From Actinacidiphila yanglinensis (GTDB lineage Bacteria; Actinomycetota; Actinomycetes; Streptomycetales; Streptomycetaceae), in assembly GCF_900107965.1 (NCBI RefSeq), contig NZ_FNVU01000003.1, forward strand, positions 248,001-312,000: a stretch of DNA of 64,000 nucleotides. Reading direction: 5' to 3'. The translations under genes and the position numbers were made by a program. Shown here in pieces: positions 8,463 through 19,129 of the stretch; the first letter of the stretch is position 1, and each line of letters starts with the position of its first letter. The notes beneath the pieces are model-generated. The model was given only the letters and a program-made list of their open reading frames with translations. It was not told the DNA's origin and did no database searches.

Positions 8463-8672
8463 TCAGACGCCGCAGTCGGCGGCGTACACGACGCCGCTGA
8501 TGTGGAGCTGGCAACGCACCGCTCCGCTGCACGAGTTGATGCTCTCGTACATGACCTCGTCGCCGACCTCCCAGATCGGCTTGTAGGGGCCCCAACCGCA
8601 GGCCGCCGCCTCCCTCTTGGGTGCTACGGCACGCAGAATGCGGTCGCCGACCCGCTCGAACGTCGTACGCAT
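8463..8672 (-). CDS. small four-cysteine peptide, candidate exported/modified precursor
   Basis: A 69-residue product of unrecognised family. Residues 1-24 (MRTTFERVGDRILRAVAPKR...) are charged and probably helical, like a leader. Residues 25-69 hold four cysteines (25, 48, 54, 67), are rich in Gly, aromatic and hydroxyl residues, and end DCGV. There is no Sec signal or transmembrane segment. The start ATG has GGAG 7 nt upstream, one of the best ribosome sites in the area. Directly downstream lie a strong stem-loop, a MauE-like protein, a TlpA-like thioredoxin and an ABC exporter. The inference is that the peptide is exported and gains two disulfides. It could instead be a small soluble protein unrelated to the exporter. 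Confidence 0.75.
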   Translation of the reverse strand: MRTTFERVGDRILRAVAPKREAAACGWGPYKPIWEVGDEVMYESINSCSGAVRCQLHISGVVYAADCGV

Positions 8673-9004
8673 GGCTTCTCCTTCGGTCGTTCCCACGAAT
8701 TTCAGGGGTGCCGGACGGCCGGTACGCGAATCCACCGGACCCGGCCGCACAAGAATGAAAGCACAGCCCGGAAATATTCAAGCCGCGGAACGAAAAAACT
8801 CGGAGCCGCACCCCGGGGAAACCGACGAAGCGTCACATAGTCGCCCATAGCGGGGAGTTGGATCGCGCAAGCACGTTGACTCGACTGAGCCGAAGATGTG
8901 AGGATCGCGAATGAAGGAAGGTAAATATCTTGCGCAGGGATGGTGATTGTTGACATCGACAGCCGTGGTGAGGGTTCGACCCGGGGATGCCAGCAAGCAG
9001 GCAT
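8673..9004 (-). promoter_or_regulatory. AT-richer upstream region of the peptide gene
   Basis: This stretch between treY and the peptide gene is visibly richer in A and T than anything around it, especially about 8740-8960. It holds no convincing gene: the open frames across it lack ribosome sites and recognisable motifs. It most likely contains the promoter and a long leader for the peptide cassette. A weak candidate, TTGAAT with CATTCT 18 nt downstream on the minus strand near 8755-8785, is not strong enough to call. Confidence 0.4.
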
Positions 9005-9029
9005 GCGTGCGGCGGAGGGGGCCGCACGC
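9005..9029 (-). terminator. hairpin downstream of treY
   Basis: GCGTGCGGC (9005-9013) and GCCGCACGC (9021-9029) form a perfect 9-bp stem with a 7-nt loop, about 40 nt after the treY stop. It probably ends the glgX-treY transcript and insulates the peptide cassette. No U-tract follows, as is common in Streptomyces. Confidence 0.55.
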
Positions 9030-9067
9030 GCGACCGGGGAGGAGTTACGGGCGGGCGGGGCGGCCGT

Positions 9068-11755
9068 TCACCCGCGGGTCTCCTCCGGTCCGGGTTCGCG
9101 GGTGAGCAGCGCCACCGGGGAGGAGGCGAGGAGGCCGGCGAGGGGGACCGCACCCTCGTGGGTGCCGCCGCCCAGCCGGTCGTGCCAGCGGCCCGGCGGC
9201 AGCGGCAGGACGGTCTCCCGCCAGCCGCCCGACTCCGCCAGCCGCAGCGACAGCCGGGTCACCACGGTCAGGGCGCCGCCGCCCCGGACGAAGGCCACGC
9301 AGTGCGCGGCGGCGGGGCCGTCGGCGGTCAGCGGGGCGTAGTCGGACCGCGGGCCGTACCACTCGGGGTGGTCGCGGCGCAGCCGCAGCGCGGTCGCGGT
9401 CAGCCGCAGCTTCTCCTCGTCGGGGTGCCGCGCCCCCGCCCCGCCCAGCACCCGCTCCAGGGTGCGGTCGACGTCGCCCCGGACGGTGCCCGGCTCGGGA
9501 GCGCTGAGCGGGCCCCGGTTGTCGGGATCGACGAGGGTGCGCACGGGGAACTCGGTGCCCTGGAACACGTCGGGCACGCCCGGCACGGTCAGGTGCAGCA
9601 GGGCCGCGCCCAGCGAGTTCGCGACGGCGTACGGCTCCAACTCCGCCGCGAAGGCGCGCACATCGTCCTGCCGCGCCCCGCAGGGACCCTCGCGGGTGAA
9701 GTCGGTGACCGCCTGCTCGTACGCCGCGTCCTGCTCGGTCCAGGTGGTGTGCAGCCCCGCCTCGCGCACGGACTTCAGGGCGGCGGGCAGCAACCGGTCC
9801 GGGTCGCAGGAGCCGAGGCCGATCGCGGTCTGGTGGACGGTGTACTCGGTGTGCCGGTCGGGCGCGGCGGCGCGGTCCTCCCCGGCGCGGACCGAGACGC
9901 CCGCCAGCCAATCCCGCCAGGCGGCCGGCCGCTCGGACAGCACCGCCAGCCGCAGCCGCAGATCCGCGCTGCGCTTGGTGTCGTGGGTGGACAGCACCGT
10001 GCCGGTGCCCGGCCGGGTGCGCTGTAGGAGCGCGCAGGAGGCGTGGAACTCGCCGGGGGAGACGGCGGGCTCCCCGGGATCGCGGCCCACCTCGCACAGC
10101 GAGAGCAGCGGCCCGTACCGGTAGAACGCCGCGTCCTCCACGGACTTGGCGTGCAGCGCGGAGGCGACCTGCGGGAAGCGGACGAGGAAGTCGTCGGCGT
10201 CCGGGCCCGGCGCGCAGCCGGCGGCGCCGGTCCGGCCGAGCGCCAGGTCGCGGAGCATCGCGAGGACGGGCGCCAGGGGCCGGCCGCGGTCGGCGGCGGC
10301 CTCCTCCGCGGCGCGGGTGAGCATGGTGACGTCGCGCTCCGCGGCCGGGGCGCCGGGGCGTACGTACGAGCGGTAGACGGGGACGCGCACCAGCAGTTCG
10401 CGCAGCGCCTCGTCCAGGATCTCCGGTGCGTACGGCGCGGTGTAAGGGCCGGTGTCCGTGTCGTCGGCCCTTACGTAAGGGCCGCCTTCCGGGAGTTCGG
10501 GGCTTACCTTCGCGGCGGCGCCCCCCGCCTGCCCCGCCTGCCCCGCCGCCCCCGCCTGCCCCGTCCGCTGCGCCCGATGCGCGCTGCGCGCCAGCCGGGA
10601 GACCTCCGCGGCCAGCTCCCGGGTGACGACGTTGTACGCGGCCCGCCGCACCGTCGGCCGCCAGCGGCCGCCCAGGTCGTCCGGTACTCCGGTGAACTCC
10701 CGGTAGAAGTCGGCCACTTCGGCGGCACCGACCGGGTCGGTGAACAGCCCGTCGATCCGGTCGAGGGCGTCGTAGCCGGTGGTTCCCGCGCACGCCCACC
10801 CCGCCGGCAGTTCCTCCCCGCGCTGGAGGATCTTCTCCACCACGGTCCAGCGGCCCCCGCTCGCCGCCGCCAGCTGCCGCAGGTAGCCCTCCGGGTCGGC
10901 GAGCCCGTCCGGGTGGTCGATGCGCAGCCCGTCGGCGACCCCGTCCCGCAGCAGCCGCAGCACCGTCGCGTGGGTCGCCTCGAACACCTCCGGCCGCTCC
11001 ACCCGGACCGCGATCAGGTCGGAGATGGTGAAGAACCGCCGGTAGTTCAGATCGGTGCGGGCCGTGCGCCAGTACGCCAGCTCGTAGTGCTGCGCGGCGA
11101 CCAGCTCCGGCAGCGGAAGGTCCTCGGTGCCCGGCCGCAGCGGGAAGCGGTGCTCGTAGTAGGCCAGTACCTTGCCGCCGCCGCCGGCCGCCCCGCCCTG
11201 CGCACCCCGCTCGCCCGGTCCACTCCGCTCGACCTGGTCCGCCACCGCGTGCCCCCGCGCCCTCTCGGCCCGCTTGTCGGTGACCACCGCCAGCTCGCCG
11301 AGCACGTCCGGCAGGGGCTCGCCCAGGACCGGCAGCAGCACCCGCCCGCCGCGCGCCGCCCAGTCGATGTCGAACCAGTCGGCGTACCGCGAGTCCGGGC
11401 CGTCCCGCAGCACCTCCCACAGCGGCCCGTTCAGGTGCTCCGGCGCCGGCACCGCCATGTGGTTGGGCACCACGTCCAGCACGAGCCCCATGCCGTGCGC
11501 CCGGGCCCGCGCGGACAGCTCGCGCAGGCCCTGCTCGCCGCCCAGCTCCGCCCGCACCCGGGTGTGGTCCACCACGTCGTAGCCGTGCGTCGAGCCGGGC
11601 ACCGCCTCAAGGACCGGCGACAGGTGCAGATGGGTGACGCCCAGCGCGGCCAGGTACGGCACCCAGGCCGCCGCGTCGGCGAAGGTGAAGCGGGGCTGCA
11701 CCTGGATGCGGTAGGTCGAGGCGGGCACCACCGAGGGGACCGAGGAAGCCGTCAT
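9068..11755 (-). CDS. treY: malto-oligosyltrehalose synthase
   Basis: An 895-residue GH13 enzyme that turns the reducing-end alpha-1,4 bond of malto-oligosaccharides into the alpha,alpha-1,1 bond of trehalose. It starts STYRIQVQPRFTFADAAAWVPYLAAL, a near-invariant TreY opening. It carries VPNHMAV, the nucleophile Asp in GLRIDHPDGLADPEGYL, the acid Glu in VVEKILQRGEELP, and STHDTKRSADLRLRL with the transition-state Asp. A linker rich in Gly, Ala and Gln (about residues 405-425, QAGAAGQAGQAGG) looks expanded. It lies 138 nt downstream of glgX on the same strand, which supplies linear substrate. No treZ is seen in the window. Confidence 0.95.
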   Translation of the reverse strand: MTASSVPSVVPASTYRIQVQPRFTFADAAAWVPYLAALGVTHLHLSPVLEAVPGSTHGYDVVDHTRVRAELGGEQGLRELSARARAHGMGLVLDVVPNHMAVPAPEHLNGPLWEVLRDGPDSRYADWFDIDWAARGGRVLLPVLGEPLPDVLGELAVVTDKRAERARGHAVADQVERSGPGERGAQGGAAGGGGKVLAYYEHRFPLRPGTEDLPLPELVAAQHYELAYWRTARTDLNYRRFFTISDLIAVRVERPEVFEATHATVLRLLRDGVADGLRIDHPDGLADPEGYLRQLAAASGGRWTVVEKILQRGEELPAGWACAGTTGYDALDRIDGLFTDPVGAAEVADFYREFTGVPDDLGGRWRPTVRRAAYNVVTRELAAEVSRLARSAHRAQRTGQAGAAGQAGQAGGAAAKVSPELPEGGPYVRADDTDTGPYTAPYAPEILDEALRELLVRVPVYRSYVRPGAPAAERDVTMLTRAAEEAAADRGRPLAPVLAMLRDLALGRTGAAGCAPGPDADDFLVRFPQVASALHAKSVEDAAFYRYGPLLSLCEVGRDPGEPAVSPGEFHASCALLQRTRPGTGTVLSTHDTKRSADLRLRLAVLSERPAAWRDWLAGVSVRAGEDRAAAPDRHTEYTVHQTAIGLGSCDPDRLLPAALKSVREAGLHTTWTEQDAAYEQAVTDFTREGPCGARQDDVRAFAAELEPYAVANSLGAALLHLTVPGVPDVFQGTEFPVRTLVDPDNRGPLSAPEPGTVRGDVDRTLERVLGGAGARHPDEEKLRLTATALRLRRDHPEWYGPRSDYAPLTADGPAAAHCVAFVRGGGALTVVTRLSLRLAESGGWRETVLPLPPGRWHDRLGGGTHEGAVPLAGLLASSPVALLTREPGPEETRG

Positions 11756-11893
11756 GACGTCTTCCCTACCCCGAAACCGCGGCGGCCCCGCCGCTTCGCC
11801 GCGCCCGCGCTCCGGACGGCGGGCACCGGCCCGGCCGCCGGGCCGCGGCCGGGGAGCGTCACGGCCGCGCCCGCCGCGATTCACCCGTGCGGG

Positions 11894-14032
<2,139 letters not shown>

Positions 14033-14271
14033 GTGAGGACTCTTCCGCTGCGGGGACCGACCGCGTGGCGGGGGCCACGCGCCGGGCAGTACCTTGCGAG
14101 AGCATCCTCCCATCCCGCTCCCTCCCGAGGGTGACACTGCGGCAACGGCCAGCGACGGCACGGCAGATGGGGTTGTCTGCTAGTAGTCAAGTAGGGTCGT
14201 TCCGGCTGCGACACCCCCCGCACCGCAGTACCCTTCCTTGATCGTGGACGGGGGTGGGAGGCGGTGAGGTG

Positions 14272-15528
14272 GTGACGTCCGGAGGTCTGATGCTCCCGGG
14301 TGGCGGTGAGCAGGGAGACCGGCACGTCACGGGGGACGTCACGGACGACGAGTCCGCCACGCTGCCCGGCGTGGTCTCCGTCGCCGCGCCGATGGAGATC
14401 GGAGCGGAACTGGACTGGGGCGCCGACGCGTGGGCCGAGGTGCGCACCCGCGCCCGCCGGGCCGGGCGCGCCTACGTGTGGCTCAATCTCGTCGAGCAGC
14501 GGCTGCGCGCCGTCGTCAACGCCGTGCTGCGGCCGATCTACGAGCCCGTGCACGGCGAGGAGTGGGTGGTCGCCGCCGCCGGGCCGGCCGGCCACGAATG
14601 GGTGCAGCGGGCGGTCGCGGTGCGCGAGGTCAGCCGCCGCAAGGGCTTCCTGCTCGATCCGGCCGACGACAACGTGCTGAGCTTCCTGACCCTGCCGCAG
14701 CTGCGCGAGCTGGTGGTGCAGCACTGGCCCTGCTTCGAGCCGTACTTCGACGACCGGCGCGAGCTCGAACTCGCGTTGGACGAGCTGGAAGTGGCCCGGC
14801 ATGTGGTCTCCCGCAACCGCGCGCTGTCCCGCACCGTGCTGGACCAGGTCGAGCGGGCCTCCGCGCGGCTGCTGGAACTGCTCGGCTCGGGGCCCTCGCA
14901 CGCGGCCGGGCAGCGGCTGCCGGTGGACGCGGTGGAGGAACTGGTCGCCGACCGCTACTCCGACGTGATCGGCGTCTACCCCGACCGGGTGCGGCTGCAG
15001 CGCCAGTTGCCCGTCGAGGATCTGTTCACCGGCGCCAGGCGGCTGGACGCGGTCGGCATCGGCCTGAACCTGCTGGTGCAGAACTACTCGGGGCGGCGGC
15101 TGGTCCGGCTCGCGGAGTCCGGCTGCCGGGTGCGGCTGCTCTTCCTCAACCCGGCGAGCAGCGCGGTGCGCCGGCGCGAACGGGAACTCGGCCTCGGGCG
15201 CGGCGAGCTGGCCCGCTCGGTGGAGATGAACATCCTGCACATGCGGCGGGTACGCGCCCGGGTGCGTGACCAGGGCGCCTTCGAGATCAAGGTGTTCGAC
15301 GAGACCCCGCGGTTCACCGCCTACCTCGTCGACGGCGACAGCACCGGCGGGCTCGCGGTGGTGCAGACCTACCTGCGCCGGGCCCGCGGCATGGAGGTGC
15401 CCGTGATGGTGCTGCGCGGCGGCAACCGGCGGGTGGTGCAGGACGAGAAGCCGGCCGAGGGCGGCCTCTTCGACGTCTACCGCGAGGAGTTCGAGGGCAT
15501 CTGGGCCGACTCCCGGCCGGTCTCCTGA
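14272..15528 (+). CDS. SAV2148 family HEPN domain-containing protein
   Basis: A protein of about 418 residues that I recognise as the actinobacterial SAV2148-type HEPN family, named for its Streptomyces avermitilis member. Hallmark stretches are PMEIGAELDWGADAW, YVWLNLVEQRLRAVV, LSFLTLPQLRELVVQHWPCF and the C-terminal EIKVFDETPRFTAYLVDG. HEPN domains often bind RNA or act as RNases, but no function is established for this family and I cannot point to an RxxxxH active site with confidence. GGAGG at 14257 fits a GTG at 14269 or 14272; the latter matches the family start (TSGGL). Confidence 0.85.
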   Translation: MTSGGLMLPGGGEQGDRHVTGDVTDDESATLPGVVSVAAPMEIGAELDWGADAWAEVRTRARRAGRAYVWLNLVEQRLRAVVNAVLRPIYEPVHGEEWVVAAAGPAGHEWVQRAVAVREVSRRKGFLLDPADDNVLSFLTLPQLRELVVQHWPCFEPYFDDRRELELALDELEVARHVVSRNRALSRTVLDQVERASARLLELLGSGPSHAAGQRLPVDAVEELVADRYSDVIGVYPDRVRLQRQLPVEDLFTGARRLDAVGIGLNLLVQNYSGRRLVRLAESGCRVRLLFLNPASSAVRRRERELGLGRGELARSVEMNILHMRRVRARVRDQGAFEIKVFDETPRFTAYLVDGDSTGGLAVVQTYLRRARGMEVPVMVLRGGNRRVVQDEKPAEGGLFDVYREEFEGIWADSRPVS

Positions 15529-15662
15529 CCCGCGGCCGGACATACCGGGTGCGTCCCGGGTGCGTCCCGGGCGCCGTATCCGCCCGGCCCGGCGCGGGGA
15601 CTGTCAGTGGGTCAGGCGATGATGGCTGGGCACACGGGGGAGAACGGCTGGAAGGACACGCC

Positions 15663-16370
15663 ATGGCATGGCACGAGGATCTGCTGGTCGGCTTCGACCT
15701 GGAGACCACGGGGACCGATCCGCGGCAGGCCCGCATCGTGACCGCGGCGGTCACCGAGGTCAAGGCGGGGGAGCCGGTGCGGCACCGCGGATGGCTCGCC
15801 GATCCGGGCGTGCCGATCCCGGCGGAGACCACCGCCATACACGGCGTGAGCACCGAGCGGGCCACCGCGGAGGGGCGGCCCGCGCCGGAGGTCGTGGCCG
15901 AGGTCGCCGACGCGCTGCGCGGCTACTGGGCGGCCCGGGTTCCGGTCGTCGTCTACAACGCGCCCTTCGATCTCACCCTTCTGGACGAGGAGTTGGCGCG
16001 GTACGCGCTGCCCCGGCTGGCTGCTGCCGACGGGGCTGCCGGGCCGGTGATCGACCCGCTGGTCATCGACCGGGCACTGGACCGCTACCGGCGCGGCAAG
16101 CGCACGCTGGAGGCTGCCTGCGGGGTCTACGGAGTGGTGCTCGACGGTGCGCACGAAGCGGGTGCGGATGCGCTTGCCGCGGTGCGGGTGGCCCGCGCGC
16201 TCGCCCTGCGGTTCCCCGAGGCCGGGGAGGCCGATCTGTGGGAGCTCCAGATCCGCCAGCGCGACTGGTACGCGGCCTGGGCCGAGGATTTCCAGTCCTG
16301 GCTGCGCCGCAAGGACGCTGACGCTGTGGTCGACCCGAGCTGGCCCATGGGAGCGCCTTCCCGCGTGTGA
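15663..16370 (+). CDS. DEDDh 3'-5' exonuclease (DnaQ-like)
   Basis: A 235-residue exonuclease of the epsilon/DnaQ fold. Motif I FDLETTGTDP carries Asp and Glu, motif II is VVYNAPFDLTLLDEEL, and motif III HEAGADA gives the His and Asp of the DEDDh type. It probably trims single-stranded DNA or RNA ends in repair or proofreading. It has no polymerase, UvrC or BRCT domain. The ATG has GAAGGA 7 nt upstream. It follows the HEPN gene by 134 nt on the same strand, and its 3' end faces the phosphotransferase gene across a repeat hairpin. Confidence 0.9.
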   Translation: MAWHEDLLVGFDLETTGTDPRQARIVTAAVTEVKAGEPVRHRGWLADPGVPIPAETTAIHGVSTERATAEGRPAPEVVAEVADALRGYWAARVPVVVYNAPFDLTLLDEELARYALPRLAAADGAAGPVIDPLVIDRALDRYRRGKRTLEAACGVYGVVLDGAHEAGADALAAVRVARALALRFPEAGEADLWELQIRQRDWYAAWAEDFQSWLRRKDADAVVDPSWPMGAPSRV

Positions 16371-16418
16371 CGGTCTGGCCGTGGGTGGTTGCGCTTGTCC
16401 GCCCGGCGGCGGCCCGGT

Positions 16419-16549
16419 GTGTGGCTGGTCGCGCAGTTCCCCGCGCCCCTGATGTGGTTGCTCGCCGTCGTCGGCTGACGGTTCCTCAGGGCTCAGTTGG
16501 GCGGGAGACGTTCACCATCAGGGGCGCGGGGAACTGCGCGAACAGCCCC
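16419..16549. repeat. inverted pair of the dispersed repeat; probable bidirectional terminator
   Basis: GTGGCTGGTCGCGCAGTTCC running to CCGCGCCCCT (16419-16450) is mirrored by CAGGGGCGCGGGGAACTGCG (from 16519). Together they can fold into a long GC-rich hairpin between two convergent genes. A GGACCGCAAGGTCC element at 16553-16566 recurs exactly at 37563-37576, so the two islands share modules. Confidence 0.8.
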
Positions 16550-16621
16550 AGTGGACCGCAAGGTCCTGTGACGGCAGGACGGGGCAGCCCGGGGGGGTCG
16601 GGGCGCCCAAGGAGAGTTCGG

Positions 16622-17485
16622 TCAGAACGAGTACCAGCGGACCGAGGGGTCCTCCGCGCGGAGCGAAGCCACGCGGCGCCGGAACTCCGTGCGTGCAGCG
16701 GAGTTCGCCGGGGCGTGCTGGGCCACCCACGCGCACCCGGCGGTCTCCCGGGCGCCGCGCAGCGTCTCGTAGCCGTCCCACGTGGTGACGTCCCACCCGT
16801 ACTCCGCGGTGAACGCGTCGTACTCCGCGACGGGCACCCCGTAGCGGTCCCGGCTGAGTGCCTGAACCACCAGATCGTGCTCGCGCAGGTCGGAGGAGAA
16901 GGTCTCCAGGTCGACCAGGACCGGGCCGTCCGGGCCGATATGGACGTTGCGCGGCAGCGCGTCCCCGTGGATCGGACCCCGCGGCAGATGCGGGACCAGC
17001 TCGGCCGCGGCCTGCGCGAAACCGTCCCGCCGGCGCCGCAGGTACGCCGCGTCGGCCGGGTCCACCGCGTCGCCGGCCGCCCGCAGCCACCGCTCCACGC
17101 CGTCCAGCAGATCCCGCGGCGGGAGCCCGAAGTCGGGCTCGGGCAGGGCGTGGACGAGCCGCAGCAGCGGTGCCACGTCCGGCGTCTCCGCGGGCCGCAG
17201 CGACTCCGGCAGCCGCTGCCAGTACGTGATCGGGTGCCCTTCGACCAGCCGCACCTCGGACTCCGCCGACCGCACCGCCGGTACGTCGTGCTTGGCCAGC
17301 CAGTCCGCGGTGCGCACCTCGCGCCTGGCCCGGTCCAGCAGATCGGCGCCGCGCCCCACCTTGATCACCAACCGGCCGGCGGCGAAGACCGCGTTCTCCC
17401 CGAAGGACAGCAGATCGGCCTCCCGGTGCCCGGCGGCGTCCAGCACCGCACGCGCCCGCTCCTGCGTGAACACCGCGTCCGCCAT
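16622..17485 (-). CDS. aminoglycoside phosphotransferase family protein
   Basis: A 287-residue APH/choline-kinase-fold protein. The Brenner motif reads PIHGDALPRNVHIG (catalytic Asp and Mg-binding Asn) and the Mg-binding strand is VLVDLETFSSD. LVIKVGR near the N-terminus supplies the ATP-binding Lys. ATG 17485 (MADAVFTQER) with GAGAGG upstream is preferred to the longer frame. Members phosphorylate hydroxyls of antibiotics, sugars or metabolites. No resistance genes surround it and the substrate cannot be assigned. Confidence 0.88.
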   Translation of the reverse strand: MADAVFTQERARAVLDAAGHREADLLSFGENAVFAAGRLVIKVGRGADLLDRARREVRTADWLAKHDVPAVRSAESEVRLVEGHPITYWQRLPESLRPAETPDVAPLLRLVHALPEPDFGLPPRDLLDGVERWLRAAGDAVDPADAAYLRRRRDGFAQAAAELVPHLPRGPIHGDALPRNVHIGPDGPVLVDLETFSSDLREHDLVVQALSRDRYGVPVAEYDAFTAEYGWDVTTWDGYETLRGARETAGCAWVAQHAPANSAARTEFRRRVASLRAEDPSVRWYSF

Positions 17486-17764
17486 GCCCAGCCTCTCGCT
17501 TCTCCGCCTGCCCGGCCCACCCGCGCCCGTACGCATATGCCAGAGGTATCGGCCATCAGTTCGGGCAGGGCAAGTGTCGCACCCCGGCCCGGTGGATTTT
17601 CCGTGGATTTCCTGGAAGTCCGCCGAAACCTGTCGCGGATACGTACCCGCCGTACCGATGAGTTACGACCCCGGCACTGGTCGTATCACGTGAGGACCCT
17701 TTCGGGTGACCGGAACGGGACAGGAAGCCGGTGGGCCGGGACAGGACGGGGAGGAGGGACGGCT

Positions 17765-18064
17765 GTGGCGTCCAGCGGCGGGCACACTCCGCGCGAACCT
17801 GACGGCACATGCGGCGGCGCGGCGCCGGTGCCGGTGGACGTCTGCGGTCTCACCGCCGACCGCGGCGCCTTGGCCGCGCTGGCCCGCGTCGCGCTGGCCG
17901 CGCGCCGGGCCGGCTTCCGGGTGCGGCTGTGCGGCGCCTCGGCCCCGCTACGCGCCCTCGTCGAACTCGTCGGGCTCGCCGGGCAGTTCGAGTGGGAGCC
18001 CGAAGAGCGGGAAGAGGTGCTCGACGTCGAGGAAGGAGTTCAGCGCGGTGATCCGCCCCTCTGA
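17765..18064 (+). CDS. STAS-like domain protein overlapping the sigma gene
   Basis: A small gene of 99 residues starting at GTG 17765 with GGAGGAGGG about 9 nt upstream. [20 protein letters not shown] and [20 protein letters not shown] fit the core of a STAS (anti-sigma antagonist-like) domain. The last 39 codons (from about [10 protein letters not shown]) lie antisense to the 3' end of the ECF sigma factor gene. Small STAS-like genes facing an ECF sigma gene are familiar in streptomycetes, and a regulatory link is plausible. The conserved Ser/Thr phosphorylation site is not evident, so it may not be a phosphoswitch. Confidence 0.65.
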   Translation: MASSGGHTPREPDGTCGGAAPVPVDVCGLTADRGALAALARVALAARRAGFRVRLCGASAPLRALVELVGLAGQFEWEPEEREEVLDVEEGVQRGDPPL

Positions 18065-19039
18065 GACGTCCAGCACCTGGAGCGCCCAGCCGTGGTGCCC
18101 GGACCCTGACGGATCGCGGCGATACTGGCCGAAACCGGGTGCGCCGCTCGCCGCGACGGGCAGCAGCCGGGAGCCCGCGCAGCCGATGCCGGTGCCCCCG
18201 AACCACGCGCGTATCTCCTCGCGGCCCCGCAGCCACATCGGGTAGGGCGGCATGGACAGCGTGGCGTCCTCGTGCAGCAGGCTGGTCAGGGCGTCGAGGT
18301 CGTACCGCTCGAAGGCGTCGACGTAGCGGTCCAGCAGGGCCTGCCGCTCCTTGTCCATGGCCGGCGCGGACACGCCGGGAACGCCGCCCGAGGCCGCGGC
18401 CGCCTCCGGGTCGGCCCGGTGCTCGGCGGAGACCCCGGACTCCGCCAGGGTGGCCCGGGCCCGCTGGAGGGCGCTGTTGACCGACGCGACGGTGGTGCCC
18501 AGGAGTTCGGCGGTCTCGCTCGCCTTCCAGGCCAGCACCTCCCGCAGGATCAGCACCGCGCGCTGCCGGGGCGGCAGGTGCTGCAGGGCGGCCACGAAGG
18601 CCAGCCGGATGCTCTCGCGGGAGACCACCACGTCGGCCGGGTCGCCGGAGGAGGGCAGCGCCCGCACGTCGGGCACCGGCTCCACCCAGTCGGCCTCCGG
18701 GGTGCGGTCGGCCAGCACCGCGTCGGCCCGCGAGGCGGGGGACAGGTCCATCGGGCGGGCCCGGCGGTTGCCGGCCTTGAGGCTGTCCAGGCAGACGTTG
18801 GTGGCGATGCGGTACAGCCACGAACGCAGGCTGGCGCGGCCCTCGAAGCCGTCGGCGCCCCGCCAGGCGCGCACCATGGTCTCCTGCACCGCGTCCTCGG
18901 CCTCGAAGGCGGAGCCGAGCATCCGGTAGCAGTACCCCGTCAACTCGGACCGGTGGGCCTCCAGCCGCTCCTCGATCCCCTCGCCGGACCGGGTCCGCCC
19001 GGCCACCGCGGTCCGGCCTGCGCTCTGCCGTACGCTCAT
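17948..19039 (-). CDS. ECF sigma factor with C-terminal SnoaL-like domain (SigX5/TIGR02960-like)
   Basis: A 363-residue sigma-70 family factor. Region 2 is at about residues 30-100 ([38 protein letters not shown]). Region 4 is at about 165-225 ([35 protein letters not shown]). A SnoaL/NTF2-like domain follows ([20 protein letters not shown] to the C-terminus). Such fused domains can replace an anti-sigma factor by controlling the core activity. Its 3' end overlaps the STAS-like gene by 117 bp on the other strand. It follows the MMPL gene by 90 nt on the same strand. Confidence 0.92.
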   Translation of the reverse strand: MSVRQSAGRTAVAGRTRSGEGIEERLEAHRSELTGYCYRMLGSAFEAEDAVQETMVRAWRGADGFEGRASLRSWLYRIATNVCLDSLKAGNRRARPMDLSPASRADAVLADRTPEADWVEPVPDVRALPSSGDPADVVVSRESIRLAFVAALQHLPPRQRAVLILREVLAWKASETAELLGTTVASVNSALQRARATLAESGVSAEHRADPEAAAASGGVPGVSAPAMDKERQALLDRYVDAFERYDLDALTSLLHEDATLSMPPYPMWLRGREEIRAWFGGTGIGCAGSRLLPVAASGAPGFGQYRRDPSGSGHHGWALQVLDVSEGRITALNSFLDVEHLFPLFGLPLELPGEPDEFDEGA

Positions 19040-19129
19040 GGGCCCACCGTACTCGCGGGCACTGACAGTGCCCCCGCACCGGCGTGGCGCGGGGGCACTG
19101 CGAGCGGCTCGTGTGCAGGTGGGGCGGGG

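Noticed and set aside
8702-8956. Minus-strand frame of about 84 codons upstream of the four-Cys peptide
   Set aside because: It has no ribosome site and no conserved-looking pattern, and its codon use differs from nearby genes; treated as leader/promoter DNA.
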